Shown piece by piece: positions 22,640 through 34,972 of a stretch of 64,000 bases of DNA (positions are counted from its first letter, which is position 1; every line of letters starts with the position of its first letter). Both the position numbers and the translations under genes were made by a program. The stretch covers positions 24,246,872-24,310,871 of the forward strand of contig NC_052506.1 of the NCBI RefSeq assembly GCF_014356525.2, written 5' to 3'. Below the pieces are notes generated by a model. The model had not been told where the DNA came from, did no database searches, and saw only the letters and a list, made by a program, of their open reading frames with translations. Source of the stretch: Nilaparvata lugens. Lineage: Eukaryota > Arthropoda > Insecta > Hemiptera > Delphacidae.

Positions 22640-23190
22640 CTTGAGGTGGCATAAGCTATACGCAAGGTTCGATTTGTGGTGTAATAAAGTCTGCCTCTTC
22701 TTTGATTACGAGAGGTTATTTTTATATAGTGTATCAAGTTTCTATGGAAGGAATACTCAAACTCTTTGGATACAAATTGTGATCCTCCATCATCCACTCT
22801 GTTGGGATCCTTATCTCCTAAACCAGGATCTCCATCGTGAAATAATAGCTTCAGAAGGTGTTGTCTACCTCTACCCATTTAGACGGTGCATCAATACCAA
22901 GAAGCCACATACATCCATTGGGCCATCCAAGTAAAAGTTTACCCTTTCCCAAACTTTGCATTCCAGGAATACTCTCTTCTATGATATTTTGTACGTTGCC
23001 ACAATTTTCTTGGTATGGCATAAGTACATCTCTTCACAAAAACCTCAATATCTTATATCAATATCCATATTTGGCCACTAGACATAGTATTGTGCTATGC
23101 GTTATGGATGCAATTTCGAGATGTCCTGAGTGCAAAGTCAGATCTCATGCTTTTCTTGGAACCACAACTCTCCCGAGCTACAACCTTTGA
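22640..23190 (-). pseudogene. Ty3/gypsy integrase relic
   Basis: In mixed frames the minus strand reads, from 23180 down: a GRVVVPRKA-like lead, LHSGHLEIAS (zinc-binding HHCC start), YYV.PNMDIDI, FVKRC, FLVL.DAPSKWVEV (first catalytic Asp region) and DDGGSQFVSKEF (second catalytic region, 22755-22795). This is the order of a gypsy integrase. Many frameshifts and stops make it dead. It is unrelated by position to elements A and B. The zinc finger's last Cys pair is unclear. Confidence 0.6.
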
Positions 23191-23264
23191 AAAAAATTGA
23201 GCTATGCAGGATGCTCCCTTCAAAGCTTCCTCCCTTTTACCCTTCTCCCACTGGAACTCCTAGT

Positions 23265-23878
23265 GGGCCATTCACTATTTGATTTCTTACCCAACAATGT
23301 TGGACCGGTAGTAAGACCACTAGTTGGATCTTTCACCACTAATGCTCCGTCTGGTTGTCCACGAGTTAGTCCAACATGCCCACTAACATTCTAACATGAC
23401 TCTGACAACGTGGCTGAACTTGAGATGTTGGATGTGTTAAGTCTCCAGTTCATCCAGATCATCCGGCTGGACATCCAACTCCCGAACCAACATGAACAAC
23501 CCCAATCTCAGTCCGACGTCGAATCCAACATAGGAAGTTGTACCACAATTTGAACGAGAGAGCGCCTGATTAGCATGTAGATAAATCCGGGCTTATGTTT
23601 ATTTGAGTCATTTACTATCAGATTTTTGTCCAACGTGACGTTCAATGATGGATTAAACCGTGAATGGGGTTGTTGATGTTGGAAGTTTAGCCGGACTTGA
23701 GGCTCAACACTCGACATTCCAAGGTCAGCTGCCTAGAGATCTGAGTCGAGTTGAAACGTGAGTGGGGATGTTGGACTAACTCGTGGACAACTACTCAGAG
23801 CGTGAGTGATGGAATATCCAACTAGTGGTCTTACTAGCAGTTCAACATTGTTGGACCACTTGGATAGTAAATGACCCG
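23265..23878. mobile_element. Foldback/MITE with long inverted termini
   Basis: The left end GGGCCATTCACTATTTG and the right end (complement GGGTCATTTACTATCCA) begin inverted repeats. These continue through CCAACAATGTTGGAC, GTAAGACCACTAGTTGGAT and TGTCCACGAGTTAGTCCAACAT for over 100 bp per arm. The middle is also partly self-complementary and rich in CCAACAT. No ORF is present. Target-site duplication is not clear. Superfamily not assigned. Confidence 0.7.
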
Positions 23879-24557
23879 CTCAACACTCTGCAGAATTCCA
23901 GCAAAAACACCTAGTCTAAAGATTCTGTCTTTTAAAATAAATTCAATTGAATCTCTACTCATTACTACATTACGAAAAATGTATAAGTTCAAACGACACA
24001 AAAAATACATATTATTAGTTGTATAGGATTATATTTTTCTTAGCAATATAAGAAAGTACTGAGAATGGTCGATGTTTTTGAATGAATAGTATTGAAATTG
24101 TGGTGGCTTTTCGCCGGAAGACAAAGCTACGGGACGAGAACTCTTGCTTCAAATCCTTCACTCCTTCATTGTGTTGTGATTGTACCGATTAGAAGCTACT
24201 GTACATGTTACTATTACTAGAGACCGCCTGGGTTGAAGAACTCGCTCATGAACTGTTGTATTGATCTTTGAGTTCCACGACTTGTAATTGTACAGAGTTG
24301 TTGAGAATTATTATGAAAACAGCTAAATATATATTTTACAAGTATGATATTACAGTAGTAGGTCCCATGTGAATCCTATTCCAATTGGAAAAAAAACTTT
24401 CTGTCGCTTCAAAACTTCTACGATTAGGATTAATCTACTTCATGATTACGATTAGGATACATGATTTCGATACAGAATTTCAAAGGAAAATTAATGGCGA
24501 AATCCGCACATCGATATCTTAAACCGTTTGAATGATCTCAACATTGCGACTTCATTG
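23879..24557. other. No gene; shares a short repeat with 58230-58290
   Basis: The stretch near 24453-24520 (TTTCGATACAGAATTTCAAAG, then AAATCCGCACATCGATATCT) resembles 58240-58285. Otherwise nothing is recognised. Confidence 0.4.
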
Positions 24558-24746
24558 AACTCTTTTTTTTCTCTTCTTCTTCTTCTTCCTCTTCTCGTTT
24601 TTCTTTTTCTTTTTCTCTTTATTCTTCTTCTTCTTTTTCTTCTGCTATTCCTTTTTTTTCATCTTCCACTTCTTCTTTTCTCTCCCTTTCCTCTCACTCT
24701 CTATTTCTCTCTTCCTCTTTATCCTATCCTCCCATCTCTCTCTCCG
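24558..24746. repeat. Polypyrimidine tract
   Basis: About 190 bp of nearly pure C/T on the plus strand, mixing TTC, TTTTC and CTCT units. The open frames through it are low complexity. Confidence 0.9.
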
Positions 24747-24955
24747 AATAAAGAATGAAAAATATTATTTTTGTTTAAAAACAGCTGATCATCAAATCAT
24801 AAGTTGAAATGTGAAAATTTTCAGCTCACTGATCCCTATGTTAAAGCAATAGCAAAAATTGAAACTTAGCTCATTCATTCTTCATGTCCAGGATGACTTT
24901 TTTCAATATGTAAGGAGGATTTGTCATTACAAAAAACATGTTCACCTATTTTATA

Positions 24956-25092
24956 TTCTTCTTCTTCTTCTTCTTCTTCTTCTTCTTCTTCTTCTTCTTC
25001 TTCTTCTTCTTCTTCTTCTTCTTCTTCTTCTTCTTCTTCTTCTTCTTCTTCTTCTTCTTCTTCTTCTTCTTCTTCTTCTTCTTCTTCTTCTT
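24956..25092. repeat. (TTC)n / (GAA)n microsatellite, about 45 units
   Basis: An almost uninterrupted TTC run. Three reading frames give poly-Leu, poly-Ser and poly-Arg open frames, which are artefacts. Confidence 0.97.
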
Positions 25093-25809
25093 TTAAAAAA
25101 ATATTTCGAACAACAACTCATATTCTCAACTAACCACATAATGACTTACTAAACACTAACTAATTACTAATCCTCTAAACAAAACTAAACCTTCTCTAGA
25201 ACATGGTACGCTATAGTGGAGTAGGTTAATTTCCAGAAAACACTAAACATGTAGAGGACACATTATAATAAATTTTTATTGTATATAATTGTAAACTATC
25301 TGATATTTTCTGTAATTGATGTAGTAGTTTTAGTTTTTTTCTGTGAAATAGACATTTATCATTTATTTATTTATTATTCAATGATCAATCTATATAAACT
25401 CGAATAAGAATTCCAAAAAATCTGGTATGAAGAACAATTGAAAACCAAATGAAATTCATGTATTGAACCTACTTTTTTCGTCTTGAGTTGGGAATTTTGT
25501 ATTGAATAAATCATGTTGGCCGTCTCTGCATTTGGTCAAATCATCATTGGTGAGTACTTCTTGATTAATATTTGCTGGCTCACTATTCACTTTGAAAACT
25601 TCCCAAACTGTGAACAAAGTTTCTCAAATGAGTTTCACTGAATAGTTCCTCTGAAAAGTCTTATCATACAGAAAATATAGCATGAATTTATTACGCTATT
25701 TCACCTCTTTGGTTCTTCAAAATTACATTTATTTGCTTTAAAAACTCATGTGGTAATTCTGGAAGCTTGGAGCCACCTGTAGCAATTTTAGTAGGATAAT
25801 ATTTCAGGG
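25093..25809. other. No feature recognised
   Basis: AT-rich DNA between the TTC tract and the ATA microsatellite. A minus-strand stretch at 25690-25800 (KLPELPHEFLKQIN) faintly resembles a LINE C-terminus but is too short to call. Confidence 0.3.
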
Positions 25810-25834
25810 AATAACAACAACAATAATAATAATA

Positions 25835-25872
<38 letters not shown>

Positions 25873-25886
25873 TAATAATAATAATA
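25810..25886. repeat. (AAT)n microsatellite
   Basis: Imperfect AAT/ATA run with AAC units at its left end. Confidence 0.9.
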
Positions 25887-26099
25887 GTTTTATTAATGGA
25901 GACAACAGGATAAACCCATTTTGCCTCCTTCACACAATACAATATTTCCAACACATTATACAATTTGGAATACAAGAAGATAAAAAAAGAAGAAATATAC
26001 AATTAATATGAAAGAATACAAATAATCATTGAAGTAATCGTAAACAATAATAATTGATTATAAGAATAATTATTAAACAAAATAGAATCAAGTAATAAT

Positions 26100-28956
26100 T
26101 GTCAGATATCGGCCTCCGTTGAAGCATCATGTGTCATGATCTTACTCCAAAGGGGGGACACGAAATTATATAATTGGAACTATATGACAAATTAGAATTA
26201 TAATTGTTCGGTCTTGAGTACGGTTTCCTTGTATGGTAGGTCTTACCTTGTGTTGGCGAATGCTGCAGCTTAATTTGCTCCGTAGAGAAGGGACGTACAA
26301 TAAAAAAAAAAAAAAAAAAAAAAAAGTAATTGATATTTAAAATGGTCAGATCAAATAGAATAATTGAACAGTTGTAATATTTGAGGTTATGATTCAATGA
26401 TAGATATTTGCAGGTTAGGTTGATCAATCTTTGTTTAATCGGATTGTCGATATCACTTAAATCAGAGTATCGAAGCAGAATGGCTGGTGTGTAGATAGAA
26501 CAGATTGAAAAAGTTAACTTGCTCAATAAAGAGGTTGGCGGTCTACAAAGGTAGCCGAAGTAAGGGACCTGAATTTCTAACTTGATATGGTAAGGTGGAA
26601 TTAAATTCAATTTAATAATAAAATGCAGTTCAACTTGAACCTGCTGAAAATAAATTCTGCTGTCACTACGATCAGACAGGGATAGTAATTTTGGAGTGAA
26701 CGTTTTCTCCAAATGATGACGAATATATCCAGAATCCAATAATTGTGCCGTAATTTGGAAAGGTGTTAGACCGTATGAAACAACCGATAGAATGGCAAAT
26801 CCATTGCAACCAGGTCTCTGATAAGTACTATATCGACGTAAGGTTGTATGGGAGCAAAGTGCTGAACCAAAATAGTAAATATTTCGAGTACCGAGTTTAA
26901 TTCTAATGCTGTTTAAACAATCTACTACCTCTCTTTGCGATGTTGGTCGGCTAATAATGTAGGATTCACTTCACCTCGGTGGGGTAGGCTAGTGGAAGTC
27001 GATTTATTATTTGATTCTGCGGGATACCCTCAATGACAGAATTTGTTACTTGATAAGAAAATCGACCACCATTTACCACCCGAAGAAGTAATAATCTAAT
27101 GATAGATATTATACTCGCTACTGTCTGACTATTGCAAAACAGGATGTGTCCTGAATGATCAATGTGTGTCAGTCGAGAAAGAACAAATTTGGAGGTATAA
27201 TGAAGTAAACCCAGTTTAATAGAACGGTAAAATGGATATATTCTGGAGGATGTATTTTTACAACAAATATTGAATAAATTGATGAACAGATTATGTAGAT
27301 AATAGCTTTCAACTAGATTCAGAATAAAGATTGGTTGACAACAGATTTGAATCTTGAAATTATAAATATTATTTAAAAAGTTCGGTACTTTTAAATTAAA
27401 CAAAATAAAATGGATAATAGCACTTGGGAAAGGGTCATAAACTGAACTAGTTAAACAAGAAAAACAAGTTGATATTAAATGGTGATTCAGAGAATAGAAC
27501 AAATTAATATTTAAAATTACTCTCAGGGTGTGGTTCCGCCTAAGGAAAATAGACCTTTTGGCTAAGTACAGCGTGGACAGTTAAATTTATTTAATACTAT
27601 AAAATTTAATTATGATGAATTTTGTACCCTTAAAACTATAGTCATGACTTTTCTTAAATGGACGAATTTATGCACTGTAAAATTTTCGCAGATTTATGGG
27701 GATCCCCTTTTATATATTCGAACAACTTACGTAGACTTTTGTTTCCGTTTTTTGGTTTTTCAAAATATATTCGGCCGTAGAATATATCGTTCCGGCTGGG
27801 TCCTTCCACGTGGCGAAAAATGTTGAACAGACTTCACTGATATAATTTCGGGGTTTATTCAAATGAAATTTAAAATCTTAATATCACAATTATTATAGGA
27901 ACTTTGTAACAACTTTTAAAAAACAGAAAAACGAAGATTGAGTTACATTAAACAGAAATTGAAGCTTTTGAACAATTAGGTACGTGGACTAGGTCTGCAT
28001 CCTACCGATGATCCTTGCAAAATGGCCTCGAGTCTTCCTCTTCTAATTTTCACTTCAATTTCTCCTCCAAATTTTATCTTGCCAAATTTACATATTAATT
28101 CGGGATTGGTCCGATTCTGTGACGTAACCAATACGCCGAATGGGTGGTGTCACTGTGTCCAACTTTAAAGCTTTTAAAATAGGGCGAAATTCCTGATTTG
28201 AAGTTGTTCCAAATTATCATATAGTTTTTTATAATTATAATAATACCCAACATAAATAATAGAATTCGTCTATGATGATATGCTTTCAAATTGGCTTCAA
28301 TGAACAGCTAATGATTATAGAACATAGACATGCTTGTATAACATAAAGTAGACATAATATAAGAATATATATGTTTATAACAATAACGAACATCATAATA
28401 AATAAATATTTCTTCCTATTTTTTTGTTTATATTGTTTTTTATATGCTAGAATATCGACCCTCAAACGTTATATATGGCTAAGCTAATTTGTTCATATAT
28501 TTTTAACAAGTATATTTTTTTGTAGTTCAAATAAATAAATATTCGGGCTTATTTGGCCTAGAAACGAAAGTATAGAAATGAAAAAATTTAATAATATATG
28601 ATTTCTATGATCGATCTTTAGTTGAACTGCCTTCTCATTTGCTACTTGTTAATGAGCTAGCCTTGGTTTGTTTTGGGGTTATGTTTTCGTTTCGAAACTA
28701 ACCTTCAAATATAACTTTACTGTTCCAATCCATAGGCATATAAACATATACGGTTTTTTCCATGAGCTAATTTTTTGGAAGGCATACAATTACAGATTCA
28801 TTTATTTCCTTCTTTGTAAGTTAGATAATGGTCGTCTATCTACCTCAGATAAGATTGTATTGTTTCTATGGTGATAGAAACTATTCCGTTCTTGTACTAG
28901 CCTATGAACAAATTTATTCTGTATTTTGAGGACTGTACAATCATTGGTACATCACA
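26100..28956 (-). repeat. 3' LTR of B-left (2,857 bp)
   Basis: Starts (minus strand) TGTGATGTACC and ends TATCTGACA, as in B-right. It contains an A/T homopolymer (about 26298-26325). It carries the promoter-like module at 28085-28135 (ATTGG, TTACGTCACA, ACCAAT, ATGTAAATT) and the GTAAGT donor (27725-27730). Open frames inside (26134-26739, 26966-27502, 28095-28289) recur in the other copies, but I do not call them as genes. Confidence 0.9.
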
Positions 28957-30605
28957 AAAAAGTCCCTCTAAATCGAGTCTGTGGGTTTATGATACAGGAA
29001 CAGGATCTATGAGCGTGCAGGCTCGATTTACTCAAGTACCAAAAGATTGACTCGGTATTTGCTATCTTATGTAGCTGGTCTCAATTAACTGAGCAAATTT
29101 TTGGTTCATCGAACACAAATGGGTTCAAAGTGCCCTAGATGGTGCGCAGACTCATCCGGTGCAACTTAAGGTGATAAGGTACCCCTTAATGGCACGCAAG
29201 CCATTGGTAGTAACCTTTAGGAGTGAGGTCTGTCCCTCAAGTCTCCTATAAATTATATAGAGTAAAGCTGATTTTTTCAGGTTGATCTCTTTACAAAGGT
29301 GAGTGTAAATGGTGTAAATGATACAGTGATACATTTACCTCAAAGTATAGATTTTTGGCATTTCGCCATGCAATACAACGTTTAAAATATAGATGCGACT
29401 ACAACAGTTAGTCGACATCGGGTAGCTAACTTCCGGCTACTCTTCTTTCGAGCAATCATGTGTACTGAGTTGATGTTTTCATTAGATACCGCCTGTCCTG
29501 GATGACCCTTACACAAAATAGACATAGAACGTTTATAACATTTAAATGTTGGCTAACTTTACATTAATCAGTGAGTATTATATGCTTACATTTGGTACAG
29601 ACTAGATGAATCAATTCTTTTCATAATTTTTGACCTATTACTTCATGTCGTTGAGGTTATGGATCGATATCTAGTTTTTTTTTCATGCAACAACATAGAA
29701 TAGATATATTACAATAAACATAAAATTATTTTTGGTCTTTTTTCATTGGTTTTCTACATACTAGATGTTTATAATTACAATAGTACCTCGAACAATTTTA
29801 CAATTTTTCTATATCAGTGGAGTTGGCACTTTTGCTTGATGCGTTCTTTCGCTCACAGCTGATTGTCGATTTTTATAATCTCGAAGCAATTTCCTGTATT
29901 TTCCGGCTAAATGTATAACTTAATATCCTTAATAACACATTTAATAATATGTACACAATTTGTGCACAGATTTTTTAGTTGGACAAATTTATCCGGCCTT
30001 TTTTTTTAATAATAATTTCCTTTTCCAGGTCTGTAACAAGATGCCCATGGAAGTTTGTTTGGGTTTGAGTGGGAATGCGACTTTGCTTCGTTGTGGACAA
30101 ACTATCATAATATTTACACAGTGAGTATTACAGATATAAAAAATTGTTTACTTTCTTTATCATCATTTGTTAGACTGATGCCTGCTTATCTCGCTAACTA
30201 CTAATGTTTGTTTATCCTTTCGTGGCGCTTGTTGACATCCATAATTGCCATACTTTCTTCTTAGGTTAGCTAGGCTGATACTGCGAACTGGATCTTTGTT
30301 GTTGATTGTGTGGTATAAAATTCTTCAGTAATGCTGAATATTCTTCAAAGTTGTCTTGATTGAAGATCTTCTATGTAGTATTGTAGGGATAGATAAATTC
30401 CATATAGATGCTGGCTTCTTAAATACTCCAATAAGAGATGAAATGAGACATGTTCAGGTTATGTTTACTATGTTGTTGTTGCTATTGGAGACAATCTCAA
30501 CCGCTAAGATGAAATCCAGTGTGTATAATATTGTTGACATATGAAGCTTCGCTGTTATTTAATGGAGTTGAATTAATTTCCCATTCTGCTGTCCCTCATT
30601 CGGTA
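28957..30605 (-). other. B-left 3' interior, non-coding
   Basis: No ORF is supported. Just before the 3' LTR (28960-29230) it carries hairpin-forming repeats also present in B-right (see 44425-44678). The purine run AGAGGGA sits close to the LTR but is followed by CTTTTTT, so the priming site is not a clean polypurine tract. Confidence 0.5.
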
Positions 30606-33600
30606 TTATTTGGGTAAGCCCGTTCCTATTTGATGATTCATTTTTATAAATTTGAAGCCCCTGTACTTCAGGTATCGGTTCAAAATATTTATCTGCCTTG
30701 TTCCTTTTACTCTATTCCTGTAATTATATAATTTGTTTGTTTTATTACCACCATTCATCGATTTTTTCCAATCACATTCCCTCATTGCTTTCCAATCATG
30801 TTTACTACACCAACCTATACCAGCTTTCCATTTATATCTTCCCATCATGCTTACAATAATAATAAAAAATATCAAATTACCTATCTTCACCTTATCGATA
30901 AATTTTCTCAATAACAGCATCACAATCTTTAACAATAACATCATCATATCAATATCACAACCTTTCATTAACACCGCAGCCACGCTGATAATAAACATAA
31001 TACAGTACATCAAAACGTTTCCTCTCCCTTTCAGAATACAATTTCTTAAGGAACAATGATCAGGTACCTTCATTCCCCACATACAACTCATTAATCTTTT
31101 CGATTTCATTCAACACATTTCCATATCCAATAATTCCATCCGATAGTCCATATTATTTTCCTTCCAATAGCAATAATTCATGATTGTATTTCTTTTATTT
31201 TCAAGTCTATTCCAATTATCCTTCCAATTTTGGTGGTCACATAGATAAGCGGCTTGCTTAAATCTAATGTGCCTCCTATGCATGCCATCAGTTGCTTTCT
31301 GTCCCTCATCCTGGAGCCGGTGTTTGTGGTCCATCTGGTGGGCTGCTTCACAGTGGTTCTCGTCCGTTGTCCGTGCGTCCTTCTGGCGGTGCAGTTTGAA
31401 ACGGGCATGGGGGCGTCGGCACGTGTGTTTCTTCCCTCTCTTCTTCCGCCTCCTGGCCTTCCGATGCTGATTCCTCCTCCTATTCCTCCCGAAGTTGTAC
31501 GGCTGGTCCCACGTCCTAAACTCCTTCTCGGCGGCTGGTCGCTGTTTAGGCCTGGTGTGTCTCTGCCTTTTTCCAAACATCGTTCTCCTTGATTGGTGTT
31601 TGGAGGTTGATACTGTTGACTTGGTAGGCATGTATTTAATTTCTGAAGGAAGTTGTATGTGTTTGGAGTTTGTTGCTTTTGTTTTGTGGTAATGTGAACT
31701 ATCATTCTCAATACTTGGGGGCGTTCTGCTTACAGGTGGATCTGGGATTGTGTGCGGTAACTGCTGCTGCTGCTTGTCCTGGATTTCGAGGAGACACTGG
31801 GTTGTTACTCTAAGGCGACGTCCTGGATTGATACCTGATAGGTAAGTTGACGAGAGAGGTAGCGTAGCGATTTCAGTTGTACTTTTTACTTGATTATATA
31901 AGTCGTTCTGTATCAAGCTACATTGAGGACCAGTGTCGATCAATGCGCAGAGGTTTAATGATGCTAGCTGGATTGTAATGTAGGTTTAGTAACAGGTATT
32001 TATTTTTTGCGGTAGGTTGTCAGTTTCTTCTATCAGTGCTTCTGGAATGTCGTCTCGGAAATTGATACAACAGTTAACCTCTTCTTCTAATCTGGTACTG
32101 ACAATCTCGAGGGGTAGATAGGTTTGAGGGGATTGGTCGTTGTTAGCCAATTGACGGGGTTTATACCTCACGTGCTTCGGGTGACGATGCTGGTAGCACA
32201 GGTGTCGCCTGTCCTGGTTTCGCGCTGTTGACATATTGGCCGGTATGGAATTCACATGTGTTAACAGTGCTTGAAGACAGGCACGGTCGGCTAGTCAGGA
32301 GTTCGGCGAATTACTCTGGTTGCTAGGTCCGGCTTTGCTAACTTGGCTTCCAGAAGCTTCTTTAAACTGTGGTTTCTGCTGTGCCCTATCAGCGTTTATT
32401 ATGTTCTCCCTTCGATGTTGTGGGTTTGGGTTGTTATTATTTGAGTGCCATTGAATTTGGTCTCGTCCGTCGTAATGGGATGGTTTATTATAGGTAGAGT
32501 TGAAGTTTCTTTGGTTGTTGTTATATGTGTGTTGTGGTCGATTTGGGTTACGATGTCCATAGCTAGATGAAGTGACCTGGTGCTCTTCTCTGTTGTCGGG
32601 TTTGCGATGGGGTGCGTAGTTCGGTGAGACGGTAGCAAGCGGATGTTGATTGGGAGCGTGGTCATTCTGTCGGAAGTCGTTCTGTCTATTTCGAACTTGG
32701 GGTTTGTCATCCATGGTCTGTAGACAATGTAGATGATTTTCCAACTCTTTGAAGCTGGTAACTTGGTGGGTGGCCAATGCAAGTCGTATGTATCTCGGCA
32801 TTTTATCTATGATTAATCTTACCAACACAGGTTCGGGTACCAAGTTATCAAGCTGTGTATTCAAATACCTGAGCCGGGTGATGAAGGTGGTGTAGGAATT
32901 ATCCACATGTATGTCATACTGACTAGAGACAATTTCTGCCAACAAACCTTGTTGTCTCCCTGCACTCCAATATTTCTCAAGGAAAATTTTCTCGAATTCT
33001 TCAAATGTATTTATCTCCTGAGCACAGTTGTGGAAGAATAATAGTGGTTCACCTGTCAGAAGAGCAGTTAGTTTTAGACGCCATATTGGCCAGGGGGTAG
33101 GTACTAGTTGGTGTATGGATTTAAGCTGGTTTATGAAAGGTTTCGGCTGTATGGACTGTGGCATATTGTCAAATTTTTACAGATTGTTGACGAGGGATAA
33201 TATGCTAGTATTGTCGGCAGGTATGCAACTACCATTCAAGTTCGGTGCCAAAGTCATTCGGGATTCCAGATGCATGATTTTAGAATCTGTGGCAGCTATT
33301 TTCCTTTCCAACTGGGTTTTTTGTTCTTGAATGCCATCCTGCATGGAATTAACCTTGTCGCTTGGATTTTTCTGTTGATCTGATAGGTGGTCTATCCAGC
33401 TCTCTAGGGTTAACTGGTTCTCTGCATTTTGTTCAATTTTAAGACTAACAAGATCCACGGAGGTGCTCACGGCTCGAATAGCAGTTTTAAGTTCTTGTTC
33501 TAGGTGCTGACGTCCACTTTGGCATTTAGTGTGATGGTTTTTCAGTTCAACTTGTAAATGTGCTCGGGTCTGTTCCTCGGTCACCTTTATTTGGTCAACT

Positions 33601-34340
33601 ATTTTCTCCATCATCCGCTTTTCTAGCTTTTGGGTTTTGTTGGTTATGTCAACCCGCAAGTTTGTGTTCAATTCAGTAAGTTTGCTCTCCATACTTAGGG
33701 ACATCTCATCCATCCGAGTGTTGAGATCGTCGGTGATTTTAGTTTTAATTTCCTGAGCTTGTTCAGAGATCTTCTGGTCGACCTGTCCTAGGATGGCTGT
33801 AGTTTTGCTCTCCATGCAAGCTAATAATTGCCGGAACTCTTCTCTCCGTTCTTCTCTGTCTCTGTCTCTCTCTTCCTGCTGCTTGCGCTCTTTCTCCCTC
33901 TGTTCTGCTCAGTCCTGGTCTCTCTCTTCCTGGCGTATTTTTTGGTCCTTCCTCCACCGTTCGTCGATCTCAATTATCAACTGTTCGTTTGTAGCAAGGG
34001 TGCTATTTGCCAGTGCTATTGATAGAGGTCCGCGAGTATCCTCAAATAATGCTTTTTCTTTATTTGCAGGTATCGAAGGAGCAACGTGTGGAGGTGAGGT
34101 GGTTGGTACATCCTGGAGCTCGAGCTGGGTGGACGAATGCTGGCCCAGGTTATTGGTGTTGAAACCCATGGAGGGTATGCTGCCAGGCTCGCGACTCCTT
34201 GGGGTCTCTGCCTCGTCGTCCACTGGAGTGGGAGTGCTGGATGGAGCGTCGTCAACTATTGCCATATCCGCCTGCGCGCTGGGTCCTGAGGGTAGTGCTA
34301 CTGGGTACGAGACATCCGAATTGGGGTTGGAGTCTTCCAT
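30606..34340 (-). pseudogene. Gag-Pro polyprotein of B-left with in-frame stops and a hydrophobic tail
   Basis: Starting at ATG 34340 (CACCATGG context), a single frame of about 1,245 codons runs to 30606. It is interrupted by stops at 33909, 33177, 32295, 31986 and 31110 but has no frameshift. The order is: acidic Pro/Ser/Thr N-terminus (1-110); coiled coil with EER/KQQEERDRD (120-370); and a capsid-like region (~393-560) with W..KLTALLTGEPLLFF and FEEFEKIFLEKYW. Next come HPKHVRYKP (~720), the retropepsin ALIDTGPQCSLI (~800), and a basic region with RHTRPK (928), PHARFK (978) and RRHIRFK (1024). Last is a tail with two hydrophobic segments (~1109-1127, ~1153-1167). No RT, RNase H or integrase follows. 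Five stops in one copy make it a probable pseudogene, but the one at 32295 is in a read-through context. Family assignment: Ty3-like gag/pro is likely for capsid and protease; the basic and hydrophobic parts are unrecognised. Confidence 0.75.
32291..32297 (-). promoter_or_regulatory. UGA CUAG stop read-through motif at gag/pro boundary
   Basis: On the minus strand the frame reads AAC TCC TGA CTA GCC. UGA followed by CUAG is a known strong read-through context. It lies right after the gag-like part and before the protease part, where retroelements often use read-through or frameshifting. Confidence 0.45.
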
Positions 34341-34972
34341 GGTGAAGTGGTAGATTCTTGGGTGACAGTGTGGAAGTTCGAGCGACAGTTCAGTAGTGTG
34401 TGCGCAGACAAGCGAATCGATGCTGATTTGCTTGAAATTATATAAGTGATGAGATAAGTGAACAACAAATATTTATCACAGTGATTAGTGCCACGAGATG
34501 ACTAGAGGATAATTCAGTGCACGTTGATCTTCAATTGTTCGAGGTAAAACAGACAAACAGTAAAAAATTAACAATAAAAATAAGACATACAATACTAAAC
34601 ATATAACAGTTTCTTGTGAGGTAGGATACGAAACCTTCTTGTTTTATAATTTTCGTGTGGTTCAGTCCACATACAAAATTGATCTGTTCAATCTCAAGTT
34701 CGTTCTTTCTCTCCCCTGAAAATTCATCACTAGTTGACAAATCTTTTACCCACATTGATCATGCAGGGCACGGCTTATTACTAATTGGGGTTCTATGTCA
34801 CTCTAATTTGATTAGGATTGTTATGATGAATATTCAGGCTAAGTTTGACAAGTTGGGATTGATCCAAAGTTTGAAAAAATTTCTGGGTACTAGTGAAATA
34901 ATTATGTAGTCTAATAGTGTAGCTGTACATGCCTAGGGGTCTCATCAGAGGCTGAAGCAGTTGGGCGCCATG
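34341..34972 (-). other. B-left leader with tRNA-Lys primer site
   Basis: TGGCGCCCAAC (34960-34970, minus strand) is followed by a leader ~97% identical to B-right (40710-41280). The identity drops sharply about 50 bp before the ATG. Confidence 0.75.

Noticed and set aside
22858..23394. Plus-strand open frames around the integrase relic
   Set aside because: They are shadows of the degraded minus-strand integrase and of the foldback element.
24859..25152. Poly-Leu, poly-Ser and poly-Arg open frames
   Set aside because: They are translations of the TTC microsatellite.
26134..26739. 201-codon open frame in LTR B (also at 35040, 40057 and 54461)
   Set aside because: It contains a homopolymer-derived poly-Phe run, is frame-broken in the B-right 5' LTR and differs in length among copies. 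The evidence for a protein is too weak.
31254..31692. Plus-strand open frames opposite the B-left basic region
   Set aside because: Codon shadow of the Arg-rich minus-strand sequence; the same shadow occurs opposite B-right (42400-42738).
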